From NCBI RefSeq assembly GCF_008801475.1, contig NZ_VZPP01000002.1, positions 434,001 through 498,000 of the forward strand: a stretch of 64,000 nt of DNA. Direction: 5' to 3'. The position numbers were made by a program, and so were the translations under genes. The stretch comes from Pseudomonas moorei (lineage in GTDB: Bacteria > Pseudomonadota > Gammaproteobacteria > Pseudomonadales > Pseudomonadaceae). Of this stretch, positions 1 to 9,376 are shown piece by piece. Within the stretch, counting starts at the first letter, position 1; every line of letters starts with the position of its first letter. The notes beneath the pieces are model-generated. The model had not been told where the DNA came from. It saw only the letters and a list, made by a program, of their open reading frames with translations, and searched no databases.

Positions 1-755
1 AGCATATCCAGATCACCAACATGGTCGGCCCGGACGCCGATGCCCACACGTACGAACCGTCACCAGATGACGCGCAAGCGCTGTTGAAGGCCAGACTCAT
101 TATCAAGAATGGCTTGGGTTTCGAACCATGGCTGGATCGCCTGGTGGCCAGCACTGAAACCAAAGCACCGGTGATCAGCGCCAGCCACGGCGTCATTCCG
201 CGCTCACTGGATGAGGACGGCAAAACCATTCCAGACCCCCATGCCTGGCACAACCTGGCGAACACCGAGCTGTACATCAGTAACATCACCCAAGCGCTGA
301 TCGCCGCCGATCCCGCGAACGAGGCCGACTACCAACGCAACAGCCAAGCCTACCTGAAGCAGATCTACGCATTGCTGGCCGACGCCAAAGCCAAGCTCGG
401 CTCGCTTCCTCCAGGCAATCGCAAGATCGTCACGTCCCATGACGCCTTCGGCTATCTCGGTCAGGCTTATGGAATCGACTTCATCGCGCCTCAGGGCCTG
501 TCGACCGAACGCGAACCTTCGGCCAGCGAAGTCGCTGCGCTGATCACCCAGATTCGTCAGGCCAGGGTCAAGGCGGTGTTCATGGAAAACATCAAGGACG
601 CCCGCCTGCTCAAGCAGATCGCCGACGAAAGTGGTGCGCAGATTGGCGGCACCCTGTACTCCGATGCGCTTGCATCGAGCGGCCCGGCCAGTACGTTTAC
701 CGGTTTGTTCGAGCACAACCTCAATACCCTCTACAACGCGTTGAGCAAACCATGA
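1..755 (+). CDS. Zinc/manganese ABC transporter substrate-binding protein (ZnuA-like, 5' partial)
   Basis: Periplasmic solute-binding protein of the cluster A-I type that hands Zn2+ or Mn2+ to an ABC importer. The frame is open from the window edge, so the signal peptide and first lobe are missing. Visible family marks are the early segment VGPDADAHTYEPSP, the DPHAWHN metal-ligand motif near residue 80, the central TSHDAFGYL helix and the IKDARLLKQIADE stretch of the second lobe. It ends in LSKP before TGA. The rest of the transporter should lie left of the window. Its neighbour, a ThrRS paralogue, is a type of gene often found in zinc-starvation clusters, which favours zinc over manganese. 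Metal specificity is inference. Confidence 0.85.
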   Translation, partial: HIQITNMVGPDADAHTYEPSPDDAQALLKARLIIKNGLGFEPWLDRLVASTETKAPVISASHGVIPRSLDEDGKTIPDPHAWHNLANTELYISNITQALIAADPANEADYQRNSQAYLKQIYALLADAKAKLGSLPPGNRKIVTSHDAFGYLGQAYGIDFIAPQGLSTEREPSASEVAALITQIRQARVKAVFMENIKDARLLKQIADESGAQIGGTLYSDALASSGPASTFTGLFEHNLNTLYNALSKP

Positions 756-822
756 CCGTGCAGAACGAGTTCTAAGCATGGTCATCGGGCACTCTGATCT
801 GGTCCGACAAATGTCTACATGA

Positions 823-838
823 CAAACGACAACGTTTG
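823..838. promoter_or_regulatory. Inverted repeat upstream of the ThrRS-like gene
   Basis: The 16-bp sequence CAAACGACAACGTTTG has 6-bp inverted arms around a 4-bp spacer, 47 bp before the ThrRS-like start codon. It could be an operator. It does not resemble the AT-rich Zur palindrome, so the regulator is unknown. Confidence 0.25.
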
Positions 839-885
839 CCTCTAATGTTTACGCGTGTGATCGAAGCATTTGAGAACAATAAACC

Positions 886-1791
886 ATGATCAAGATCACC
901 CTGCCCGATGGTTCGTTGCGTGAATACGATCAACCGCTATCCGTCCATGAGGTTGCTGCGAGTATTGGTCCAGGGCTGGCCAATGCGGCAGTAGCAGGAC
1001 GGGTCGACGGTGCGTTGGTGGACTGCGAATTCATGATCAAGGCGAACGCCAGGGTCAGTATTGTCACGCCGCAGGAGCCCGATGGGCTGGAGATCCTCCG
1101 ACGATCCTGTTCGTTGATGCTGGCGATGGCGGTCAAGCAACTCCATTCCCATGCACAGATGCGGACGGGCTCGGTGCTGGGTGACGGATTCTTTTGCGAG
1201 TTCGCCGTTGAGCGCCCCCTGACGTCGACCGATCTGCCCCTGATCGAAGCGCGCATGCAGTCACTGGCCGCGACCAACCACTCGATACGACGCCGTGACA
1301 CACCCTCTCCATCCCTGCACCCTGAGCACTTGTCGGTCTACCGACTGGGTGACTCCGAGTATTTGACGACCGGCCCGCATGTGCCCACCACCAAGGTCCT
1401 GCAGGCATTCGCCCTTGATCACATCAGCGGGACCTTGCAGCAAAGGATCTACGGTACGTGTTGGTCCAGTCACCAAGAGTTGCAACAGTGGCGCCTGCCC
1501 CCCCATGTGATGGTGGTGAGCATCGATGAAAGTCAGGCCAGTTATGCACAATCGGTCACCGAAACCTTGCGCCGCACGGGCGTGCGCGCCTTGGCGGATC
1601 TGCGACATGAAAAAGTCGGTTACAAGATTCGCCAGCACAGCCAAACGGTGCCCTACCTGGTCGTGATTGGCGAGAAAGAGCAGGCCGGTGGGTTTGTCAG
1701 TGTGCGCAGTCGCAGCGGTGAGGATTTCGGCAGGATGAAGGTTGAAGTAGCTTGTGAATGGTTAAGGCAACCGGGAAATGGGCACGTGTGA
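886..1791 (+). CDS. Threonyl-tRNA synthetase paralogue lacking the catalytic core
   Basis: A 301-residue protein made of ThrRS parts. Residues 1-65 are a TGS domain (MIKITLPDGS start). Residues 70-195 match the N2 editing-type domain, but the HxxxH motif is degraded (the segment reads LMLAMAVKQL). Residues 180-200 keep the TTGPHVPTTKVLQAF and QRIYGT landmarks. The chain then jumps to the C-terminal anticodon-binding domain (from about 205; the LADLRHEKVGYKIR segment is typical). The whole class II aminoacylation core, about 330 residues, is absent, so the protein cannot charge tRNA by the usual route. The frame is intact, which argues either recent internal deletion or a kept non-enzymatic role. 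ThrRS paralogues are known from zinc-starvation (Zur) clusters, and the neighbour is a metal-binding SBP. Confidence 0.8.
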   Translation: MIKITLPDGSLREYDQPLSVHEVAASIGPGLANAAVAGRVDGALVDCEFMIKANARVSIVTPQEPDGLEILRRSCSLMLAMAVKQLHSHAQMRTGSVLGDGFFCEFAVERPLTSTDLPLIEARMQSLAATNHSIRRRDTPSPSLHPEHLSVYRLGDSEYLTTGPHVPTTKVLQAFALDHISGTLQQRIYGTCWSSHQELQQWRLPPHVMVVSIDESQASYAQSVTETLRRTGVRALADLRHEKVGYKIRQHSQTVPYLVVIGEKEQAGGFVSVRSRSGEDFGRMKVEVACEWLRQPGNGHV

Positions 1792-1868
1792 ACACAATCC
1801 CTTCGCAAGCCAGCCTCATTCCTGTCAATCAGTGACATCTGCAGGAACAAGGCTGGCCCGCGAAACTT

Positions 1869-2390
1869 TTAGGCCCTTGGCTTTACGGTTCCGCAATCCT
1901 GACCCAACCATACGGCGCGGGTATCGAGACTGCCCTTCTGCTGAATACCGGTGGCATTGAAGGTACCGTTGACCTTGGTCGTGAACTCACGATCACTGAC
2001 GAAAGTAGCGACACCCGCACCTTGAGCCTTCGGACAACTGAAGCGGAATTTCCACTGGTTGCCATTGCGATCAGTGATTTCCTGCTTGCAGCCCGACTGC
2101 GGGTCCGTGAGTGGAATGTTGTCAGTCTTGACCTGCTCCGGGGTCAAGCACGCGCGGATTCCCTTACCGCCCATGGTGATGCCCTGCTTTTCCAGCTGCG
2201 CGCGCTGTTCAGGGGTCATTTGACTTTGAAGCTGACCGAGGATCAATTGCAGATCCGGCAGGTTCTGGTCATCGACTTTCATATTGCTTGAGGTCAATTC
2301 CCACAAGCCTGGCTGAAGCATTTGCGCCTGAGCGGCCACAGGAAGCGCCAAACCCAGTGCCATGGCCAAACCCAGCAGACGAACGTTCAT
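1869..2390 (-). CDS. DUF3617 family periplasmic protein
   Basis: Small secreted protein of unknown role. The start at 2390 is chosen over an upstream in-frame ATG at 2408 because AGGAG lies six bases before it. Residues 1-23 are a clear signal peptide (LGLAMALGLALPVAAQAQ). The mature part begins with the family mark LQPGLWELTSSNM and contains Cys residues in RACLTPEQV, SGCKQEI and FSCPKA, consistent with disulfides in the periplasm. It stands alone, convergent with the ThrRS-like gene. Confidence 0.8.
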   Translation of the reverse strand: MNVRLLGLAMALGLALPVAAQAQMLQPGLWELTSSNMKVDDQNLPDLQLILGQLQSQMTPEQRAQLEKQGITMGGKGIRACLTPEQVKTDNIPLTDPQSGCKQEITDRNGNQWKFRFSCPKAQGAGVATFVSDREFTTKVNGTFNATGIQQKGSLDTRAVWLGQDCGTVKPRA

Positions 2391-2522
2391 CGTGAAACTC
2401 CTGATCAATAGTGGCCGTTAGACGTCAGCCACGGTCTTCGGTTCATGGGTCAATTAATTAGCGACATTCTGCCCGGAACATGGTCTGTTACGCATTGAAT
2501 CTTCAGGAGCAAGGCTGCCCCC

Positions 2523-3962
2523 ATGGATTATTTTGGCCCTCATATTTTTGGCTACACAATCGCCCTGCTGCATTTTCTAGGCATGATCGCGGCAATACAC
2601 GCGGTGTTGACCGTTCGCACCGCCCAGGGATCGATCGCATGGGCCCTGTCGCTGGTTTTTATACCCTACCTGACGCTTGTTCCTTATCTGGTATTTGGCC
2701 GCAGTACTTTCGATGGTTACATCAAGGCCCGGCGCCAGGCCAACGAAGAGATGCGCAAGGCCATCTCCGAGCTCAACTGGCGGCCATGGGTAGAAGAAGC
2801 ACTCACCGCTCGCGCCTCAATCGCCTACGCCTCTTTAAGAGCAATGCCAAGGCTGGGCCGCATGCCGTGCCTGGCCAACAATGAAGTGCGACTGTTGATC
2901 AACGGCCGCGCCACTTTCGATGCGATATTCGACGCCATCAGTCAGGCGAAAGAAGCCGTACTGATCCAGTTCTTCATCGTTCACGACGACCGCCTCGGGC
3001 AACGTCTGCGTGATTTGCTGCTGCAGAAGGCCGCCGAAGGCGTGGCGATTCACTTGCTGTACGACCGGATTGGCAGTCACACCCTGCCCCACAGTTATGT
3101 GCAGTCGCTGCGTGAGGGGGGCGTCGAGGTCAAAGCCTTCGCTACCCGCAGCGGCTGGCTTAACCGCTTTCAGGTCAACTTTCGTAATCATCGCAAGATT
3201 GTCGTCGTTGACGGGGTGCTGGGCTTCGTCGGCGGGCACAACGTCGGCGACGAATACATGGGCGAGAAACCACCCCTGGCGCCTTGGCGCGATACCCATG
3301 TGCGAGTGCGCGGCCCAGTGGTGGCGTGCATGCAGGAATCCTTTGCCGAAGACTGGTTCTGGGCTGCGCGCGAACTACCGCCCCTGATCCTGCCCGATGT
3401 GTACCCGGATGCCGGAGTACTCTGCCAATTGCTGGCCAGCGGGCCGGCGGATTCCTACGAGACCTGTTCGTTGTTCTTCGTCGAAGCCATTCATGCGGCA
3501 ACCGAACGGGTATGGATCACCAGCCCGTATTTCATTCCGGACGAAGCGGTGTTCGCCGCCTTGCGCCTGGCGGTGTTGCGTGGGGTGGATGTGCGGCTAC
3601 TGCTGCCGTCACGACCCGATCACCGAATCGTCTACGCAGCCTCCAGCCTCTATGCCTTCGAAGCCGTGCGTGCCGGGGTGCGCGTGTTCCGCTACCAACC
3701 CGGTTTCCTGCATCAGAAGGTGGTCTTGATCGACAGCGAAATCAGCGCCATAGGCAGCGCCAACCTGGACAACCGTTCGTTCCGGCTGAATTTCGAAGTG
3801 ATGTTGCTGACAGTCGATAGCGACTTTGCTGCCGAGGTGGAGCGGATGCTCAACGATGACTTCGCCCAGGCTCACGAAATCGCCAAAGAAGAAAGCCGGG
3901 AAACCCACCGCCTGCAACAGGTCGGCATGCGGGTTGCCCGGCTTATTTCGCCGATTCTTTAA
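2523..3962 (+). CDS. cls: Cardiolipin synthase
   Basis: Inner-membrane phospholipase D-family enzyme that makes cardiolipin from phosphatidylglycerol. The 479-residue length is normal for the family. Two N-terminal membrane segments (about 8-30 and 38-58) precede two PLD domains. The first HKD motif is [10 protein letters not shown] near residue 222 and the second is HQKVVLIDS near residue 397, followed by [15 protein letters not shown]. Its stop codon overlaps the stop of the convergent cfa gene by two bases, so the two membrane-lipid genes share their 3' ends and no terminator separates them. Confidence 0.93.
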   Translation: MDYFGPHIFGYTIALLHFLGMIAAIHAVLTVRTAQGSIAWALSLVFIPYLTLVPYLVFGRSTFDGYIKARRQANEEMRKAISELNWRPWVEEALTARASIAYASLRAMPRLGRMPCLANNEVRLLINGRATFDAIFDAISQAKEAVLIQFFIVHDDRLGQRLRDLLLQKAAEGVAIHLLYDRIGSHTLPHSYVQSLREGGVEVKAFATRSGWLNRFQVNFRNHRKIVVVDGVLGFVGGHNVGDEYMGEKPPLAPWRDTHVRVRGPVVACMQESFAEDWFWAARELPPLILPDVYPDAGVLCQLLASGPADSYETCSLFFVEAIHAATERVWITSPYFIPDEAVFAALRLAVLRGVDVRLLLPSRPDHRIVYAASSLYAFEAVRAGVRVFRYQPGFLHQKVVLIDSEISAIGSANLDNRSFRLNFEVMLLTVDSDFAAEVERMLNDDFAQAHEIAKEESRETHRLQQVGMRVARLISPIL

Positions 3963-5146
3963 GGCGTGTAGATGTCGTCACGGGTCCATGGCAGTTCATG
4001 GCTGCCATCCGGATGGGTCTTCACTGCAAGGATCTGATGCAGATTGATCCAGCCCCTGGCGAACGCGTAGGCGCAGCCGGCCAGGTACAGCCGCCAGATC
4101 CGCAACGCTTGATCCGGCACCTGTTTGGCGGCGGCTTCAAGGTTGTCTTCCAGGCGTTCGCTCCAATGGTCAAGGGTGCGCGCGTAGTGCAGACGCAAGC
4201 TCTCGACATCAACAATCTCGAGTCCTGCCTCGCTGATCTCGGCAGAGATCATCGACAGGTGCGGCAGTTCGCCATTGGGGAATACGTATTTCTCAATGAA
4301 ATCCCCAGCGCCACGTCCCACCGGACGACCATCGGTGTGCTTGGCCGTGATCCCGTGGTTCATTACCAGGCCGCCCTCCTTCACCGCTCCGAACAAGGTT
4401 TTGCAGTACTCGGCCAGGTTGGCGTGACCCACGTGTTCGAACATACCGACGCTGACAACCTTGTCGAAACGACCGTCTTGCGGCAAATCGCGGTAGTCGA
4501 GCAATTGCAGTTCGACCAGGTCCTCCAGCCCTTCCTCTTTTACGCGTTCACGGGCCAGGGCCAGTTGCTCCTTGCTCAGCGTGATGCCGAACACTTTCGC
4601 GCCGAATTCGCGGGCCGCATACCGCGCCAGCCCGCCCCAGCCGCAGCCGACATCCAGCAAATAGTCACCCGGTTGCAGGCGTAACTTGCGGCACAGATGG
4701 CGGAATTTTGCTTGTTGGGCTTGCTCAAGACTCTCGCTGCCGGTCTCGAAATAAGCGCAGGAATAGGCCATGTCGCTGTCGAGCCACAGCTGATAAAACG
4801 CATTGGACAGATCGTAGTGATAGGAAATCGCCTTGGCGTCGGTTTCCTTGTCGTGGAGGGTACGTACAGGCTGACTGCCATCGTCCTCTGCTATCAGCGC
4901 CTGACTCCATTCATCGCACACGCGAATCACGTCGCTGATGGAACCCTCCAGCTCCAGTTTGCCCTCGACAAACGCTGCTCCGAGCGCGTCCAGGCTTGGA
5001 TGAGTGAACTGGGTAACCATTTGTGGGTCCTTGACCACAATCGTGACGCTGGGCGTCGGCCCCAGATTGAATTCATGGCCGTCCCAGAGTCGCAGGCGTA
5101 GCGGTAACTGCAGATTCTGTAAGGCCGGTGGAAGTTGCGCGAGCAT
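3959..5146 (-). CDS. cfa: Cyclopropane-fatty-acyl-phospholipid synthase
   Basis: SAM-dependent methyltransferase that adds a methylene bridge to unsaturated acyl chains of membrane lipids, typically on entry to stationary phase. The start at 5146 is preferred to an upstream ATG at 5191 because AAGGGGG sits just before it. The SAM-binding motif is [16 protein letters not shown] near residue 165, with the upstream signature [13 protein letters not shown] and the downstream [10 protein letters not shown] and MNHGITAK segments. About 395 residues, the usual size. It meets cls tail to tail with overlapping stops. Confidence 0.93.
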   Translation of the reverse strand: MLAQLPPALQNLQLPLRLRLWDGHEFNLGPTPSVTIVVKDPQMVTQFTHPSLDALGAAFVEGKLELEGSISDVIRVCDEWSQALIAEDDGSQPVRTLHDKETDAKAISYHYDLSNAFYQLWLDSDMAYSCAYFETGSESLEQAQQAKFRHLCRKLRLQPGDYLLDVGCGWGGLARYAAREFGAKVFGITLSKEQLALARERVKEEGLEDLVELQLLDYRDLPQDGRFDKVVSVGMFEHVGHANLAEYCKTLFGAVKEGGLVMNHGITAKHTDGRPVGRGAGDFIEKYVFPNGELPHLSMISAEISEAGLEIVDVESLRLHYARTLDHWSERLEDNLEAAAKQVPDQALRIWRLYLAGCAYAFARGWINLHQILAVKTHPDGSHELPWTRDDIYTP

Positions 5147-5373
5147 GGATAATCCCCCTTGTTTCAGACGTCTGATCAGAGGGTAGACCATCTTGAAAAA
5201 ATAGCTGGCTATCGAACTAATAGCCGCTTTCTATGATTCGCGGCAAAAGACCGCTTGTTACCGCGAATACACAAAATGCCGAGCCCTCACTTTAAATGAC
5301 TGCGAACAGCGCACACAGTTCTGAAATCTTTCCACCGAGCATCCCGCGTGCTAGAGCCGCCGCCGAATGGAAC

Positions 5374-7281
5374 TCACTCCTCATCCTTTAACTTGAGCAG
5401 CGGTTCTTGAAAGCGCAGCAGCCGCCCTGCATTGCCCAGCACCAACAATGTACTGAGGTTATGCAACAACGCCGCAATCATCGCGCCCGCCGCACCGAGC
5501 CAGCCGAACGCGGCAAAGGCCACAATCGCCAGGGTCCAACCCAGGCCGATGATCACGTTGACCTGCAAAGTCTGTCGGCATTGCCGACTCAAGCGCACGC
5601 AGGTACCGAGGCGACGCAGGTCGCTGCCGATCAGCACAACATCAGCCGACGCCAACGCGATATCCGCCCCGCCTGCGCCCATCGCAACACCCACTACGCC
5701 AGCCTTGAGTGCCAGCGAATCGTTGATGCCGTCCCCCACCACCATCGGCCGGAAACCGTTGCCGATCTCCTTGAGCACGCGATTCAGTTTGTCCTCGGGC
5801 AAGGCCTGCGCTTCGACATCACTGATGCCGACATCCCGAGCGAGTGTATGAGCGACACTTTGACGGTCACCGGTCAGCAACAGCTGCCGACCCAATCCAA
5901 GTTCGCGCAACTCATTCAAGGCAAATTTCGCTTCCGGTTTAACGCTGTCGGCCAACAACAGCCAGGCGAGGAATTCACCGTTGAGCGCCAGCCCGGCAAT
6001 CGGACCGTCGTGGTCTGGAACGCTTGAGGTGGCGATGCCCAACTGGGCGAACAACTCCGGTCGCCCCAGTGCGGCTTCGCCTTGCTCCGTCATGGCCACC
6101 ACACCCAAGCCCTGACGCTCGTGAATGTTCGACAGCAGCAAAAAATGATCTTGAGTCACCAGCCCGGCCAGCGCCCGACTGACCGGGTGGCTGCTGGCGG
6201 AGCCGAGGCTGGCGGCGAGTTTCAAGACGTGGCTGCGGTCCTCCAGCGGACTGTCGATGGCTTGCAGGCGCAAGGTGCCGAAAGTCAGGGTTCCGGTCTT
6301 GTCGACCACCAGGGATGTCAGGTCGGCCAGCTCCTCAAGGAACGCCGAACTGCGAATCAGAATGCCGTGCCGCGCCGCCACCGCCACCCCGGCAATTGCC
6401 GTCGCTGGTGCCGACAACACCAGCGCACAAGGACAAGCCGCCACCAACACCGCCAGCATGGCTTGAGCGTCGTTGGTGATGAACCAGGTCACTGCGGCCA
6501 GTAGCAATACCAGCACCATGTAGCTTCCGGCATAACGCTCCAGCAACCGGGTGATCGGCGGCTTGGAGCGTTCGGCGTTTTGCATCAGCGCGATGACTTT
6601 ACCCAGAGTCGATTCGCGCCCCGTTCGGGTCACTTCGATGCGCAGCAAGCCATCGAGATTAATCGCACCACCGAACACCGGCATGCCGACGCCGGCCTCG
6701 ATCGGCACCGATTCACCGGTGATGGACGCGGTGTCCAGACTCGCCTGACCGGACAACACGAGACCATCCGCCGGCACCCGGTCACCGGCACGAACCTCCA
6801 CCCGATCGCCCGCCTTCAGCGAACCGTTGTCCACCTCGACGATGGAGCCATCCGCCTGAACCTTGCGTGCATGGCTGCGAGTCAGTTTGCCCAGGGCGTG
6901 AATGGCTTCTTGCGAGCCAATGACACTGCGTTCTTCCAATACGTGGCCGAAGATCATGATGATCGGAAGCAACGCCGCCGTCAGCAGATCGCCTGTCGCC
7001 CAGGCACCCAGCATGGCCAGGGCGATCAATTGATCGGTGATCCCGTGCAAACTCGGATACCTCAGGCTGTACCAGGCCGAACGCATGACGGGCACGGCCA
7101 CCAGCACGGAAGCAAAACCCAGGAGTAACTGGCTGACACCGATCTGTTGCGGCGACAACCAGCGCCACAAGAGTCCCAGCGCAAGCAAGCCGAGAGCAAG
7201 CATGGCGAGGGTCAATTGACGGGCAGCGCTGCGCTGTTCTGCCGAGGACAACATGCTCGGCGCAGCAGTTTGAGCGGTCAT
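5374..7281 (-). CDS. Heavy-metal P-type ATPase (P1B type, no N-terminal metal-binding domain)
   Basis: Membrane pump moving a transition-metal cation at the expense of ATP. Motifs in order: TGES near residue 190, the intramembrane metal site ACPCAL near 285, the phosphorylation motif DKTGTLT near 330, and GDGINDS near 515. At 635 residues it lacks the usual N-terminal HMA domain. It is the last gene of a four-gene operon; the start overlaps the stop of the SPFH gene upstream by four bases (ATGA). The His-rich tail two genes upstream and a Zur-like site before the operon suggest zinc or a related metal. The CPC motif fits Zn/Cd/Pb or Cu classes; the ion cannot be fixed from sequence alone. Confidence 0.88.
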   Translation of the reverse strand: MTAQTAAPSMLSSAEQRSAARQLTLAMLALGLLALGLLWRWLSPQQIGVSQLLLGFASVLVAVPVMRSAWYSLRYPSLHGITDQLIALAMLGAWATGDLLTAALLPIIMIFGHVLEERSVIGSQEAIHALGKLTRSHARKVQADGSIVEVDNGSLKAGDRVEVRAGDRVPADGLVLSGQASLDTASITGESVPIEAGVGMPVFGGAINLDGLLRIEVTRTGRESTLGKVIALMQNAERSKPPITRLLERYAGSYMVLVLLLAAVTWFITNDAQAMLAVLVAACPCALVLSAPATAIAGVAVAARHGILIRSSAFLEELADLTSLVVDKTGTLTFGTLRLQAIDSPLEDRSHVLKLAASLGSASSHPVSRALAGLVTQDHFLLLSNIHERQGLGVVAMTEQGEAALGRPELFAQLGIATSSVPDHDGPIAGLALNGEFLAWLLLADSVKPEAKFALNELRELGLGRQLLLTGDRQSVAHTLARDVGISDVEAQALPEDKLNRVLKEIGNGFRPMVVGDGINDSLALKAGVVGVAMGAGGADIALASADVVLIGSDLRRLGTCVRLSRQCRQTLQVNVIIGLGWTLAIVAFAAFGWLGAAGAMIAALLHNLSTLLVLGNAGRLLRFQEPLLKLKDEE

Positions 7282-8336
7282 TGTGCAGCTCCCTGAATGA
7301 TCAGGCGGGAATCGTCTTTCGGATCAACCGTGGTGACCGAGCCTGCCTGGCCAAGAATCTTCGGTATCCGTTCGCGGTAGATCCGCATCAACATTTGCGG
7401 GTCGGTGCCCTGTTGTTGCGCGGTGGTCAGGCTCAACACCGTGGCCGTATCCGCCGAGGCTTTTGCCAGTCGTTCGCTCGCCTGAGCGTGGGCGACCTGC
7501 AGTGTGCGGTCGGCTTGTTCGTTGGCGGTCTGGGTCAGCTTCTCGGCGTCAGTGCGCGCGTTGGCCACGGCTTTGTCGGCTTGTTGACTGGCCGTCAGTA
7601 CGGCGTTGAAGGCATTGACCGCAGGGTCCGGCAGACTCGATTGCACATCGACCCGCGATACTTCGATCCCCAGTCCCTGCCCCGTCGCCGATAATTCAGC
7701 CAGGCGTTGATTGATACCTTGCACCAGATCACCGCGCAGACGTTCACGCCTCTCGGCGGCCTGATTATCCGCACCGATCAATTCCGGGCGGGCGACCAGA
7801 ATAGTGTCCAGGTCACGTGCAGCGGCAAGCGCCACCGCACTGCGGGTCACGACGCGGTCCAGCGCCGGCAGTACATGCTCGCCTTGAAGCACGAAGGCAT
7901 ACGGCTCAGTGACCTTGTAGAAGACCCGCACATCCAGTTGCACCACACCGGCATCACCCGTCAGCAGGTAACCGGAACCTGCCAGCGCATCGCTGATCGG
8001 CGTTGCGAAACTGGCCACGCGATCAGCCTGCAATGCGGCGTCCGTGCGCAGCAGATTTTCCACGCGACGCTCGATCACCCGGTCCGCCGCCGGCAGCAAA
8101 ATCACCTGCTCAAACGGTCGAGGCCAGGCCAACAGCAAACCGGCATTCTGGATGCGATCCAGCGCGCCAAAGTGCAAAACCACCGCACGATTTTGCGGAT
8201 CTATTTGCCGCACGTTGGAGAACGCCCACGCCAGAGCGGCCAGAACCGTTACCGCGTAAAGCGCGAGAAATGCCAAGCGCCCGGCCTGTATCCAGGGGCT
8301 GCTCAACTCATTTGTTCCACGTGGAACCCAACTCAT
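7278..8336 (-). CDS. SPFH/band-7 protein, HflC-like
   Basis: Membrane-anchored SPFH protein of 352 residues. One N-terminal membrane segment (about 15-40) is followed by the band-7 domain (NRAVVLHFGALDRI near residue 52; VQLDVRVFYKVTEPYAF near 130) and a long Ala/Gln/Glu-rich helix (about 230-310) typical of HflC or prohibitin coiled-coil tails. HflK/HflC complexes surround the FtsH protease. This copy is not in the usual hflX-hflK-hflC setting but sits between another SPFH gene and a metal ATPase with four-base overlaps at both ends. It is probably a paralogue dedicated to the metal operon. Confidence 0.82.
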   Translation of the reverse strand: MSWVPRGTNELSSPWIQAGRLAFLALYAVTVLAALAWAFSNVRQIDPQNRAVVLHFGALDRIQNAGLLLAWPRPFEQVILLPAADRVIERRVENLLRTDAALQADRVASFATPISDALAGSGYLLTGDAGVVQLDVRVFYKVTEPYAFVLQGEHVLPALDRVVTRSAVALAAARDLDTILVARPELIGADNQAAERRERLRGDLVQGINQRLAELSATGQGLGIEVSRVDVQSSLPDPAVNAFNAVLTASQQADKAVANARTDAEKLTQTANEQADRTLQVAHAQASERLAKASADTATVLSLTTAQQQGTDPQMLMRIYRERIPKILGQAGSVTTVDPKDDSRLIIQGAAQ

Positions 8337-9376
8337 GGCTGAGATCCGGACTTGTTATCGAGCGTTGGCGGACCATCAACCAATACCCGGAAAGGCGCGG
8401 CATCGGTGCGCAGAATCAGCTTCGTACCCGGCGTGACCACGGTGCCCAAGGTATCGAGCGAACGCAGCAGGTTGTATAGCTGTGGTGAACCGGCATAGGC
8501 GCGGCCATAAATCTGCGCGGCTTCGACTCGGGATTGCGCCTCGATGTCAGCCGCTTTCACGGTCGCATCGGCCTGGACGATTCGCGCATCACGTTCCGCT
8601 GCGGAGCGGATTTGCGCGGCTTCGCGCTTGCCGATGGCCGTGCGTTCGGTGGCGATGGTTTCACGCTCGGCGCGCATGCGATCGACCGTCGCGCTCAGGG
8701 TCACCGAAGGTAAGGTCAGGCGTTCGATACCCACTTGCAGTACCCGCACGCCGTAGGTGGTCAGCAACTGCTGATCGATTTGCTTACGCAGTTGCGCCTC
8801 GAAATCAGCGATGTGAACTTGACTGGCGTCGGTGTTCACCAGATTGGCGAGATCAAAACTGCTGGCCGTGGTCTCCAGTGCCGAGCCGACAAAAGTACGG
8901 ATCTGTCGCGCCGCTTCGTCTGGCTGATTTTGCACCGCGCGCATAAAGCGCTGCACATTGTCAGGGTCACCCTGCACCTGCCAGGCCACGTAGGCCTGGA
9001 TAATGATGCGCAATCCGTCGCGCGTGCCGACATCCTGCAAACCGCTGGACGTGGTGCGCAGACGCAGATCAACCGGAATCGCCGCTTCGAACGGGGCCGG
9101 CCAACGCCACCCCAGACCGGGTTCAAGCAAGACCCGCGACGGGTTGCCGAAACGGGTAATCACCGTCGCTTCACCCGAACGCACTTGCACCAGGCTCGCA
9201 GCCGCCACCGCAAACGCCACCAGCAATGCAGCCCACCCCATGCGTCGCCAAGGGAATGGACCGGCCTCTTGCGGATCGCCGTGGTGGTGATGGTGATGAC
9301 CGTGGTGGTGATGCCCGCCATGACCGTGATCGTGGCCACTGTGGTCATCGTGATCGTGGGTATGTGACTGGCTCAA
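8333..9376 (-). CDS. SPFH/band-7 protein, HflK-like, with His-rich N-terminus
   Basis: 347-residue SPFH protein. Residues 4-33 are an almost pure His/Asp/Gly tract with more than fifteen histidines, a probable metal-binding tail on the cytoplasmic side. One membrane segment follows (about 46-65), then the band-7 domain (GEATVITRFGNPSRV near residue 70; VAWQVQGDPDNVQRFM near 130) and an Ala/Glu-rich coiled coil (about 230-290). The combination of HflK-like body and His-rich tail fits a metal-responsive membrane scaffold. Translationally coupled (ATGA overlaps) to genes on both sides. Confidence 0.82.
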   Translation of the reverse strand: MSQSHTHDHDDHSGHDHGHGGHHHHGHHHHHHGDPQEAGPFPWRRMGWAALLVAFAVAAASLVQVRSGEATVITRFGNPSRVLLEPGLGWRWPAPFEAAIPVDLRLRTTSSGLQDVGTRDGLRIIIQAYVAWQVQGDPDNVQRFMRAVQNQPDEAARQIRTFVGSALETTASSFDLANLVNTDASQVHIADFEAQLRKQIDQQLLTTYGVRVLQVGIERLTLPSVTLSATVDRMRAERETIATERTAIGKREAAQIRSAAERDARIVQADATVKAADIEAQSRVEAAQIYGRAYAGSPQLYNLLRSLDTLGTVVTPGTKLILRTDAAPFRVLVDGPPTLDNKSGSQP

